The translations under genes were made by a program, and so were the position numbers. This document shows, piece by piece, positions 1 to 6,897 of a stretch of DNA of 21,235 bases. Source of the stretch: MGBC163016 sp964649145 (GTDB lineage Bacteria > Actinomycetota > Coriobacteriia > Coriobacteriales > Eggerthellaceae); the NCBI GenBank assembly GCA_964649145.1, contig CAZYOQ010000022.1:1-21235 (forward strand), written 5' to 3'. The first letter of the stretch is position 1; every line of letters begins with the position of its first letter. The notes beneath the pieces are model-generated. The model worked only from the letters and a program-made list of their open reading frames with translations. It had not been told where the DNA came from and did no database searches.

Positions 1-185
1 TAGTGCCAACATTAAGTTGCGAAGACATGCTGGTCTATCTTCAGTCTTTGGATCCTTCGGAATCAATGGGGCAGTAGGACCGGACGCAAGTCCGACATCC
101 CACCTCCTCATACTGTTTCGAATAAGCGCGATAACGGCGCATGGGAAAATCTCGTCGCAATTAGCAACAGGTTGGAATATTATTT
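1..185. other. Unresolved edge sequence, possible gene fragment
   Basis: No gene can be assigned. One minus-strand frame is open from about 165 to the left edge and contains peptides such as VGLASGPTAPLIPKDPKTED, with an in-frame ATG near 110. A plus-strand frame is also open from base 2 to a stop near 194. Neither has a recognisable product or a good ribosome site. A short perfect hairpin, CGGAC-GCAA-GTCCG (81-94), has a GNRA-type loop but no T-run. The stretch could be the end of a neighbouring gene cut by the window, or remnant DNA. Confidence 0.3.
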
Positions 186-542
186 TTAATAGCTAGATTC
201 ATTAGCGTGCAATTCATTGATAGCTGAAACTACATCCAAGAAGACATCATCGTCCATTTTGCCAAGTGGTTCGTCATTCAACAAATCTTCCTGCGTGACT
301 CTAAAGATTGGATCTAATTGAACCCATGAGGGTTTCAAAAGGCCACAGCTGCTCCAATTTTCGATTACATGACCTGGAAAATCTGATTTAGCTAAATTGG
401 CAGTAGTAATCTTGGAAACGCGCAAGGTACCTTCATTACTCAAAATAAGTACGGGTCTGACTTTGCCTACATCTGGATGATCTAGAAAATGTATGTAAGC
501 TAGCCAGATTTCTCCTGATTTTGGGCTAGACGAGATCGTCAT
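186..542 (-). CDS. PemK/MazF-family type II toxin (mRNA interferase)
   Basis: Predicted toxin of a toxin-antitoxin pair; family members are ribosome-independent or ribosome-associated endoribonucleases that cleave mRNA. The N-terminus has the family's first strand and loop, GEIWLAY (residues 10-16), followed by the conserved KVRPVLIL (27-34). R29 is the likely equivalent of the MazF active-site arginine, and ITT (45-47) is a candidate for the conserved threonine. Length is 118 residues, normal for the family. A longer reading from 590 is possible, but the ATG at 540-542 is preferred: it follows GAAGGG at 5-base spacing and overlaps the antitoxin's last codons by 17 bp, typical of translational coupling. 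The upstream partner gene (526-795) should neutralise it. The family call rests on the motif; which MazF subgroup it belongs to is not determined. Confidence 0.8.
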   Translation of the reverse strand: MTISSSPKSGEIWLAYIHFLDHPDVGKVRPVLILSNEGTLRVSKITTANLAKSDFPGHVIENWSSCGLLKPSWVQLDPIFRVTQEDLLNDEPLGKMDDDVFLDVVSAINELHANESSY

Positions 543-795
543 AAAGCCCTTCGTCCTCTGGAAAATCGGTTTCTGAAGGGAGCACTGCATAGCCCTTGTC
601 AGGATCCGGCTCTAAAACAGGGATCTTAGACCAGTCAATCAATGGGACTTCGCTGTTGGTTCCTGCTGGCGAAATGACGACCCAAGGCTTTGAATTGCGG
701 ATTACTGTAACTGGCTTACCGGTCTTGCAAACGCTTTCCGCGATTTTAGAAAAGTTGGATCTTGTTTCTGAAACTGTTGCTGTCAAAGATGCCAT
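526..795 (-). CDS. Phd/YefM-family antitoxin
   Basis: Small 89-residue protein whose N-terminal half has the Phd/YefM pattern: TVSETRSNFSKIAESV (residues 6-21), a helix, then the strands GKPVTVIRNSKPWVVISP (26-43). In the family this half forms the dimeric DNA-binding fold and the variable acidic tail wraps the toxin. Here the C-terminus is strongly acidic (EPDPDKGY, FPEDEGLYDDLV), as expected for a MazF-binding tail. The start at 795 is preceded on the minus strand by AGGAG at 8-base spacing. It is the first gene of a two-gene operon; its stop lies inside the toxin's start region. An 8-bp inverted repeat lies 26 bp upstream of the start and is the likely autoregulatory operator. Confidence 0.8.
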   Translation of the reverse strand: MASLTATVSETRSNFSKIAESVCKTGKPVTVIRNSKPWVVISPAGTNSEVPLIDWSKIPVLEPDPDKGYAVLPSETDFPEDEGLYDDLV

Positions 796-820
796 AAGAT
801 TTCTCCTGTTGCAGATGAGA

Positions 821-841
821 TATTGTATACATAATACAATA
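821..841. promoter_or_regulatory. Palindromic operator candidate of the toxin-antitoxin operon
   Basis: TATTGTAT (821-828) and ATACAATA (834-841) form a perfect 8-bp inverted repeat with a 5-bp spacer, in an AT-rich block just upstream of the antitoxin ribosome site. It overlaps the likely -10 region of a minus-strand promoter (TTGCAG on the minus strand near 847-852 is a possible -35). Autorepression by the antitoxin at such palindromes is usual for Phd/MazE-type operons; the binding itself is inferred. Confidence 0.5.
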
Positions 842-1264
842 CAAAATTCTGCAATAAATTATAATATAGATTTGTTACCAATCATTCAAAAGTATTAGAG
901 AAACTGGGGCAACCTGCTTTAGCAAAGACCACCGAGGGGCATCACAATCTAACTCCTCTCAGGCTCGTATGCGTTCTTGCTTAACTTCTCAAGCCATTAA
1001 GATGGAGCAAATACCCAATCTAAAATCCTTCCTATACGAATCAAATATCTTGGTATCATAAAATTCTCTGAGAACTGGTTTCCTCAAACGCGCTAGCTTA
1101 TACAATATCTACGAAAAGACCAGTTCAGGTGCATTGTTGGGACAGCGTTTCGCAAGGCGTGCCCTAGTATGCACACTAACAAGTAAACAGCGAATTCGAA
1201 TGAGACAAGTCAGACGCTGATTTATCTCGCTCAGCGAATTTAGACACAGCATTAAGGATGATAC
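842..1264. other. Intergenic region between TA operon and dnaE
   Basis: No intact gene was found; the only minus-strand frame here (1109-1291) runs into dnaE and has no family features. The region carries the dnaE-derived scrap described separately, an 11-bp palindrome TTCTC-T-GAGAA (1064-1074) of unknown role, and the dnaE ribosome site AAGGA (1254-1258). No convincing -35/-10 pair for dnaE was identified. Composition is more AT-rich than dnaE, suggesting decayed or acquired DNA. Confidence 0.45.
919..969 (+). pseudogene. Remnant of a second dnaE copy (PHP-domain fragment)
   Basis: The DNA at 918-947 matches dnaE 1546-1575 at 29 of 30 positions. Read in the same frame it gives LAKTTEGHHNL-TP-LRLV, against LAKTTEGYHNLLRLV at DnaE residues 95-109; the resemblance therefore continues at protein level past the DNA match, with a two-codon insertion. 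The frame hits a stop shortly after (TAA near 982) and has no start, so it is non-functional. It is best read as a decayed piece of a former dnaE duplicate or paralogue lying about 630 bp upstream of the corresponding site in the live gene. A chance match of this length in the same frame is unlikely. Confidence 0.6.
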
Positions 1265-4200
1265 ATGGCATTCGTGCATCTTCATAATCATACGGAATAT
1301 TCGCTTTTAGACGGAATCACGCACATCAAGGACATGGTCAGGCGTGCAGCCGAACTTGACATGCCGGCCGTTGCCATAACAGACCACGGCGTTATGTCTG
1401 GTGTGGTCGAGCTTTGTGACGCCTGCGATGCCGTCGAGGCCGAAACGGGCAAGAAGGTAAAGCCAATATATGGCTGCGAGGTTTATTTCACGCCCGACGA
1501 AGACCTTTCTAAAGATGGGCGTCCTAAGCTTTTCCACTTGTTGCTTTTAGCAAAGACCACCGAGGGGTATCACAACTTGCTTCGCCTGGTAACGGAAAGC
1601 CACGTTGACAATTACTACTATAAGCCGCGCACGACTTTAAGCCAGCTGAAGAAGTACGGGCACGGCATTATCGCAACCTCTGCCTGCATCGCGGGAATAA
1701 TTCCGAAACTGCTTGACAATGGACAGGTAGACGACGCTATTGCTTGGGCTAAAACCTTCGCATCGTGTTTTGACGAAGGTGACTTCTATATCGAATTGCA
1801 AAATCAAGGCCCTGAGGTTAGAACCGATTCAGGACTTACTCAGCCAGACTTAAACAAGCGTCTTTCTAGTCTTGCTAAGCAATGCGGGTTAAAGACCGTT
1901 GCCACAAACGATTTCCACTATCTGCTTCAAGAGGATGCCAAGGCGCAAGATTTGATGCTTTGTGTTGGTATGCAGGCAACTGTGAACCAAGAAGGCCGCA
2001 TGCGTTTTCCTAACGATCAGTTCTATATGAAGACTGAAGAGGAAATGCGTGCCGCCATGGCCGACTACCCTGAGGCTTGTGATACTACGGTGGAAATTGC
2101 CGAGAAGTGCAACGTCACTCTTGCCCGCGAAAATATCCTTCCACGTTTTCCTCTGCCGCAAGGCGAAACTGAAGAAAGCTGGTTTCGCAAACGCGTAAAG
2201 GAAGGTTTAGAGAAGCGTTATGGAAACCCAGTGCCCAAGGAGGCTCAAGATCGCGCCGACTACGAGATGGGCGTCATCATTCAACAGGGCTTTCCGGCAT
2301 ACTTTCTTATAGTTCAGGAATATATTCAATGGGCCAGGAGTCAAGGTATAGGTGTAGGACCGGGGCGTGGGTCTGCTGCAGGGGCTATTGTTGCTTACGC
2401 GATGGGTATCACCGACCTTGACCCGCTAAGTAACGGGCTTCTTTTCGAGAGGTTTTTGTCGCTTGAACGTGTGGAGATGCCCGATATCGACGTCGACTTT
2501 GAGGATGAACGCCGCGGCGAGGTTATAGACCATATCAAAGAAGTTTATGGCGAAGACCATGTTTCGGGCGTTATTACCTTTGGAAAGCTGCAAGCCAAAA
2601 ATGCCGTTCGCGATGCTGCGCGCGTGCTTGACTACCCATATGCCCTAGGCGACAGAATCTGCAAGATGATAGGCAACGATCTTGGTATCACGATCGACGA
2701 AGCTCTTGAGAAGAACCCGGAACTTGCGGCGGCATACGACAGTGAATCGGATGTTCATGCCGTACTTGAAGCGGCTAAATCTATCGAAGGCCAGATTCGA
2801 GGGGAAGGCGTGCACGCTTGTGCGACAATCATTTGCCGCGACCCGCTTTCCGACCACGTTCCGCTGAAGCGCGATACCAAAGGCGGCGGCATCATCACGC
2901 AATACGATGGTCACTACACCCCAGAACTTGGCCTTCTAAAGATGGACTTCCTTGGCCTTCGAACACTTGGTGTTCTTTCGCGCGCATGCAGAAACATCGA
3001 AGCCAGAACAGGCGTGCATATCGTGCCTGAAGAAATTCCTACCGATGACGAAAAGGCCTTTGAGCTTATGCGCTCGGGAAATATGGACGGGCTTTTCCAG
3101 GTGGAAAGTTCTTTGTACGTAAGCCTTTTCAAGCGCCTTCCGCCAAAGAAGTTTTCAGATATTGTTGCCTCCATTGCCTTGAATCGTCCAGGCCCTCTTG
3201 AGTCGGGCATGGTGGATGACTACGTTGCGGTAGCTAGCGGAAAGAAACCCGTTCACTACTATGACGACCGCCTGCGCCCCATACTCGAAGAAACATACGG
3301 CACCATGGTCTACCAAGAGCAAATTATGCAGGTGTCGATGGCCATGTCTGGTTTTAGCGCAGGCAAGGCCGACAAGCTTCGCAAGGCTATGGGCAAGAAG
3401 AAGCTTGACGTTATGAAAGAGCTTCAGGAGGACTGGAACACGGGCGCGGTAGAAAACGGGTTTTCGCTTGATGTCGCCAAAGAGATTTGGTCTGACGCCG
3501 AGAAGTTCGCGAAATACGCTTTCAATAAGTCGCATTCTGCTGCATACGCAATAATCGTTATGCGCACCGCATACCTAAAGGCCTACTACCCTTACGATTA
3601 CATGGCTGCGGTTCTTTCAAGCTACATGGGCAAAAACGATCGCCTTATTCGATACGTTGCCAGTGCAAACCATAACGGCACGCCTGTGCTTCCGCCTGAT
3701 ATCAATACCTCAAATGTGGAATTCACGCCTGTCGAGGGCGGTATTCGCTTTGGGCTTATGGGTGTTCGTGGAATTGGGCGAGGTGTTGCAGAAGAGATTA
3801 TCGAGGAACGCGAGAAGGGTGGCCCCTTTACTTCACTGCACAACTTCGTGAATCGCGTTAGCTCGAAGGTTTCCAAGCGAAATGCGCTCGAAGCTCTAGT
3901 TAAGGGTGGCGCATTCGACAGCACAGGCTATACTCGCAGGCAGATGATGCATTTTATTGATGCAACCCCTATGCTTGACCAAGCTGCCAAGCGGCAAAAA
4001 GATGCAGAATCTGGCCAGGTTTCCATGTTCGACATGTTCGCCGATGTCCAAGATTCTGGTTTTGAGGAAGATATTCCCAAGCCTGATGGCATCGAGTGGG
4101 AGAAGTCAGACAAGCTGCGCTTTGAAAAAGACATTATGGGCATTTATGTTTCCGAGCATCCTCTTGCGCCGTATGAGAACATGATTGCGAAACTTACCAA

Positions 4201-4735
4201 ATACAAGCTGGGCGATCTTGCCGACTTCAAGAAAGACATCAAGAACGCTACTTTCGTAGGGCTTGTATCGTCTCTTATCACGAAGCCTACTAAGCGAAAC
4301 ACTATCATGGCGCAGTTCGTGCTTGAAGATGTGACCGGCATGATAGAGTGCATCGCATTTGACTACGATAAGTTCCGTGATGTGCTTCACGAGGATGCTA
4401 TCTTGAAGGTGCGCGGCAAGTTTGAGCCTTCCGATGGGCGAAGCCAGATTATTGCTTACGAGATAGGCGAGCTTGTTCTTGACGAAGTAGGTGGCACAAT
4501 AGGCAAGCCTCCCTCGCATCTAGAAATAGAGCTTAAGTCTGCGGAATTCGATCAGGACGCATCTCTTCGCCTAAATCGCATACTTCGCCAATTTCCTGGA
4601 CGTGACGGTGTGGTGCTTTTTATAAAACAGTCTGACGGTCGCAAATTCAGAGTTGAGTTGCCGGTGTCTGTTGATGCAAGCAGTAACGTTCTTCGAAATG
4701 AACTGAACATCTTGTTCCAGCGCGCTGTGGCTTAA
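1265..4735 (+). CDS. dnaE: DNA polymerase III subunit alpha (DnaE)
   Basis: Replicative polymerase catalytic subunit of 1156 residues, normal for DnaE1. It begins with a PHP domain (HLHNHTEYSLLDG, residues 5-17; ITDHG near 39-43). The C-family polymerase core has the GVGPGRGSAAG loop and the catalytic motif PDIDVDF, with D407 and D409 as metal ligands; the third catalytic aspartate is D561 in KMDFLGLRTL. A helix-hairpin-helix segment lies near residues 834-866 (VRGIGRGVAEEI), and an OB-fold near 994-1068 (FVGLVSSLITKPTKRNTIMA). All expected catalytic residues are present. The start has AAGGA 6 bases upstream. Its neighbours are unrelated: the TA pair behind and a convergent LysR gene 31 bp after the stop. 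No strong terminator is visible between the convergent genes. Confidence 0.98.
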   Translation: MAFVHLHNHTEYSLLDGITHIKDMVRRAAELDMPAVAITDHGVMSGVVELCDACDAVEAETGKKVKPIYGCEVYFTPDEDLSKDGRPKLFHLLLLAKTTEGYHNLLRLVTESHVDNYYYKPRTTLSQLKKYGHGIIATSACIAGIIPKLLDNGQVDDAIAWAKTFASCFDEGDFYIELQNQGPEVRTDSGLTQPDLNKRLSSLAKQCGLKTVATNDFHYLLQEDAKAQDLMLCVGMQATVNQEGRMRFPNDQFYMKTEEEMRAAMADYPEACDTTVEIAEKCNVTLARENILPRFPLPQGETEESWFRKRVKEGLEKRYGNPVPKEAQDRADYEMGVIIQQGFPAYFLIVQEYIQWARSQGIGVGPGRGSAAGAIVAYAMGITDLDPLSNGLLFERFLSLERVEMPDIDVDFEDERRGEVIDHIKEVYGEDHVSGVITFGKLQAKNAVRDAARVLDYPYALGDRICKMIGNDLGITIDEALEKNPELAAAYDSESDVHAVLEAAKSIEGQIRGEGVHACATIICRDPLSDHVPLKRDTKGGGIITQYDGHYTPELGLLKMDFLGLRTLGVLSRACRNIEARTGVHIVPEEIPTDDEKAFELMRSGNMDGLFQVESSLYVSLFKRLPPKKFSDIVASIALNRPGPLESGMVDDYVAVASGKKPVHYYDDRLRPILEETYGTMVYQEQIMQVSMAMSGFSAGKADKLRKAMGKKKLDVMKELQEDWNTGAVENGFSLDVAKEIWSDAEKFAKYAFNKSHSAAYAIIVMRTAYLKAYYPYDYMAAVLSSYMGKNDRLIRYVASANHNGTPVLPPDINTSNVEFTPVEGGIRFGLMGVRGIGRGVAEEIIEEREKGGPFTSLHNFVNRVSSKVSKRNALEALVKGGAFDSTGYTRRQMMHFIDATPMLDQAAKRQKDAESGQVSMFDMFADVQDSGFEEDIPKPDGIEWEKSDKLRFEKDIMGIYVSEHPLAPYENMIAKLTKYKLGDLADFKKDIKNATFVGLVSSLITKPTKRNTIMAQFVLEDVTGMIECIAFDYDKFRDVLHEDAILKVRGKFEPSDGRSQIIAYEIGELVLDEVGGTIGKPPSHLEIELKSAEFDQDASLRLNRILRQFPGRDGVVLFIKQSDGRKFRVELPVSVDASSNVLRNELNILFQRAVA

Positions 4736-4766
4736 AAAGAAGGCATGCCCAAGGACGGCCAGTGGT

Positions 4767-5627
4767 CTATTTCCAGCTTGCTTCGAATGCTTGGTTCAAA
4801 TGATCTCGGAATTCGTGAGCAAGCAGGTTTTCCATTCCGTCAGGGGTGATGCTTATTCGTATCGTCCGCGTAAAAAGTGCTTCATCTAAACTCAGCCACG
4901 CAACATTATTCGAACCTACTTGACCCCAGCTATATTCAGCCCAAAACCCTACCCCAAGTTTTAGGTTGAATAGCTTGCGCACGATGTCGGGGTTGTCGCT
5001 TTCATATACGATGCGTGGTGTGAAGCCGCACTTTTTACAAAGTGCATCGCATAATTTTCGAAAGTCGCTTGTTTCGGAGAGCATTATGAAGTTCTCGTTG
5101 CCAAGTGCGCTTAAGCTTGTTGTAGTTTGTCCTTGCTTTATGAAGTCAAGAGGAACGGCAACGCCTATGCGTTCTGTGAATGTATAGCGCCCGCCCATTT
5201 CTTGCGCTTTGGCTGTGTCGATTACGATATCAGCACCATCTGCGCCTGCGTTTTGTGTGAGTTCGATTTTTGCGTCTGGGTGAAGGGCACTAAAACTGGC
5301 GATCGCGTTTACCGTTAGCACCGAGGCTGCCTTGATGCATACCTTGATGCTGTTTCTTTTCTTGGCACCTTCGCGCTTTAAGGCAGTTTCAGCTTCTTTT
5401 AGTTCTTGCATGGCTGGCGCGCATACTCTATACAGCTGTTTTCCTTGTGATGTCAACTTGACGTTTCGACCTTCGTGTGCAAAAAGCTTCAATCCAAGCT
5501 CGTCTTCAAGGTCGTGTATTGCGCGTGTGAGAACGGGTTGTGAGATATTCAGCTTTTTTGCAGCATTGGTGACGTGTTCGGTCTCGGCTGCCGTAAGGAA
5601 ATATCTGAGCTTGTTCAGATCCATCAT
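4767..5627 (-). CDS. LysR-family transcriptional regulator
   Basis: 286-residue regulator with the classic N-terminal winged HTH: MDLNKLRYFLTAAETEHVT then AAKKLNISQPVLTRAIHDLE and ELGLKLFAHEGRNVKLTSQG (residues 2-65). A linker helix and a periplasmic-binding-like effector domain follow (about 90-286), which in this family senses a small ligand. Two adjacent ATG codons (5625-5627 and 5622-5624) could start it; no clear Shine-Dalgarno precedes either. It is divergent from the small PQ-loop-like membrane gene at 5737, with 109 bp between starts; by the usual LysR arrangement that gene is the most likely target, along with lysR itself. The ligand cannot be told from sequence. Confidence 0.92.
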   Translation of the reverse strand: MMDLNKLRYFLTAAETEHVTNAAKKLNISQPVLTRAIHDLEDELGLKLFAHEGRNVKLTSQGKQLYRVCAPAMQELKEAETALKREGAKKRNSIKVCIKAASVLTVNAIASFSALHPDAKIELTQNAGADGADIVIDTAKAQEMGGRYTFTERIGVAVPLDFIKQGQTTTSLSALGNENFIMLSETSDFRKLCDALCKKCGFTPRIVYESDNPDIVRKLFNLKLGVGFWAEYSWGQVGSNNVAWLSLDEALFTRTIRISITPDGMENLLAHEFRDHLNQAFEASWK

Positions 5628-5736
5628 AAAATCATGCCAAATTAGTATTAATTAAAATCGATTTATATATTATACATATTCAAACGCAAGCATAAAAATG
5701 GTTGGAGCTGACATCTGTGTTGAAAGGGTTTTCTTT
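5628..5736. promoter_or_regulatory. Divergent promoter region with LysR-type site candidate
   Basis: AT-rich spacer between the lysR gene and the PQ-loop-like gene. It contains the palindrome AAATCGATTT (5655-5664), which fits a LysR box centre, flanked by AT-rich stretches such as TATATATTATACAT (5665-5678) that could serve as -10 regions in either direction. The ribosome site GAAAGGG (5722-5728) precedes the plus-strand start at 5737. Binding is inferred from the arrangement. Confidence 0.4.
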
Positions 5737-6042
5737 ATGATGCTTGCGGAATTACTCGAAGCTGCAATGCTTGTTTGTTTTGGCTTATCTTGGCCAATTA
5801 ATGCTTTGAAGGCTTACAGGGTTCGTACTGCCAAAGGCACAAGCTGGCAGTTTTTGTTGTTGGTTTGCGTGGGCTACACCTTTGGCATACTTGCAAAATT
5901 CGTTTCTGGAAATCTTAGCTGGGTGCTCGCAGCGTATTTTATTAACCTTGCTTTCCTTGCTGTGAACTGGGCTATCTATTTCAGGAATAGAAGAATTGAC
6001 TCAAAAGAGCACTCACAAGGAAGGCTCTTTTTAGCCTCATAA
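5737..6042 (+). CDS. Small PQ-loop/SemiSWEET-like membrane protein
   Basis: 101-residue integral membrane protein with three predicted helices: LLEAAMLVCFGLSWPINALKAY, then WQFLLLVCVGYTFGILAKFV, then WVLAAYFINLAFLAVNWAIY. Three helices, a proline near the end of helix 1 (SWP) and a following basic loop (KAYRVRTAKGTS) match the layout of half-SWEET/PQ-loop proteins, which form dimeric transporters. The substrate is unknown, and the canonical PQ pair is replaced by WP. A start at 5698 would add 13 residues but has no ribosome site; ATG 5737 follows AAAGGG with 8-base spacing and starts just before helix 1. The gene is divergent from lysR, probably its regulator. Its last codons overlap a terminator hairpin. 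Confidence 0.65.
   Translation: MMLAELLEAAMLVCFGLSWPINALKAYRVRTAKGTSWQFLLLVCVGYTFGILAKFVSGNLSWVLAAYFINLAFLAVNWAIYFRNRRIDSKEHSQGRLFLAS
6003..6032. terminator. Bidirectional intrinsic terminator inside the 3' end of a CDS
   Basis: AAAAGAGC (6003-6010) pairs perfectly with GCTCTTTT (6024-6031) around a 13-base loop. The right arm runs into T6028-T6032, and the left A-run gives the U-tract on the opposite strand, so it can stop both the plus-strand membrane gene and the minus-strand nitrilase gene. It lies within the last codons of the membrane gene, whose stop is at 6040-6042. Confidence 0.55.
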
Positions 6043-6057
6043 ATCTCTTTCGGCCGC

Positions 6058-6780
6058 CTAATAACTAATTCTGCAAGTAAGCAGGCATTCTTCAGGGCCT
6101 GCTTGTGCAAGTGCTATTCCGTTTGGTGCGAAAACGCAGCTTTGTCCGACGAAGTCATCTCCGGCGCAGCAAATACCAGCGACCGTCATCTTGTTTTCGA
6201 TGGCGCGGGCTCCAAGCAGCGTTTCCCACTGCAAAGCCTTCGTTTTACCGTCATACCATGCCGCCGGATACAAGAACAGGTCGCATCCCGCCTCGTATGC
6301 TGCGCGTGCTTGTTCGGGGAAGCGAAGGTCATGGCATATGGCAAGCCCTAGCTTCCCGAATGGGGTGGCAATGGGAGTGAGGTTTTCGCTTCCTGCAAGT
6401 ATGCGATCCGATTCGCGTGTGAAATCGGAGTTAAAAAGATGCATCTTGCGATACTTTGCGCGAACAATTCCTTGGTTGTCGGCCACAACTGCAGTGTTGT
6501 AGGGACGGGTCTGCTCGCTTTTTTCGATCATTGTAAAAACGCACCACATATTAAACTTACGGGCAAGTTGGCATATAGCACTTGCAAAAGAGCCGTCTAT
6601 TGGTTCGGGGTCGCGAGTGAAACGGTGTGCGACCTCGTCATAATGACACATCATGCCTTCGGGAAAGACAATAATATCCACATCTTGGGCATGCGCTTTT
6701 TCCATGTAGCCTTCCATAACAGAAACGGTGTCATCTTTTGCGGGGTGAACAACTTGGGCAAGACCTAAAACATATTCCAT
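6058..6780 (-). CDS. Carbon-nitrogen hydrolase (nitrilase superfamily)
   Basis: 240-residue amidohydrolase of the nitrilase superfamily, cytoplasmic, expected to hydrolyse a small amide or omega-amide. The Glu-Lys-Cys triad is complete: E41 in IVFPEGM, K112 in YRKMHLF, C149 in LAICHDLRFPEQ. The latter motif, with AAWYDG (near 174-179) and GARAIEN, is typical of the omega-amidase/Nit-type and predicted carbon-nitrogen hydrolase branches. Histidine replaces the usual tyrosine after the catalytic cysteine. The start at 6780 has AAGGAG 8 bases upstream on the minus strand. It follows the antiporter gene on the same strand after 117 bp, so the two may be co-transcribed. The precise substrate is not determined. 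Confidence 0.88.
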   Translation of the reverse strand: MEYVLGLAQVVHPAKDDTVSVMEGYMEKAHAQDVDIIVFPEGMMCHYDEVAHRFTRDPEPIDGSFASAICQLARKFNMWCVFTMIEKSEQTRPYNTAVVADNQGIVRAKYRKMHLFNSDFTRESDRILAGSENLTPIATPFGKLGLAICHDLRFPEQARAAYEAGCDLFLYPAAWYDGKTKALQWETLLGARAIENKMTVAGICCAGDDFVGQSCVFAPNGIALAQAGPEECLLTCRISY

Positions 6781-6782
6781 CT

Positions 6783-6891
6783 TATGACTCCTTAATGGTG
6801 TGCTTTCTTGTAGTTTAGTTTGTTGTCGGTATGGCTCTTTCGCAGCGAGGTTCCTGAGCCGTGTTTCTTTCTTTTGCTATGACTCCTTAAT
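6783..6891. repeat. Duplicated ribosome-site sequence upstream of the hydrolase gene
   Basis: The 14-mer TATGACTCCTTAAT occurs at 6783-6796 and again at 6878-6891. On the minus strand this is ATTAAGGAGTCATA, the Shine-Dalgarno region of the hydrolase gene. The upstream copy has no start codon at the right distance. It looks like a small duplication in the spacer between the antiporter and hydrolase genes, or the remnant ribosome site of a lost small gene. Confidence 0.6.
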
Positions 6892-6897
6892 TAAAAC

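Noticed and set aside
81..94. Hairpin CGGAC-GCAA-GTCCG as part of an RNA gene or group II intron end
   Set aside because: The stem is only 5 bp and flanking sequence shows no further conserved RNA structure; kept only as a note on the edge region.
596..898. 100-residue plus-strand frame over the antitoxin
   Set aside because: It is antisense to the well-supported antitoxin gene and its operator, with no family match.
4736..4766. Terminator between dnaE and lysR
   Set aside because: Only the loopless palindrome GGCATGCC is present; no stem with a T-run could be built.
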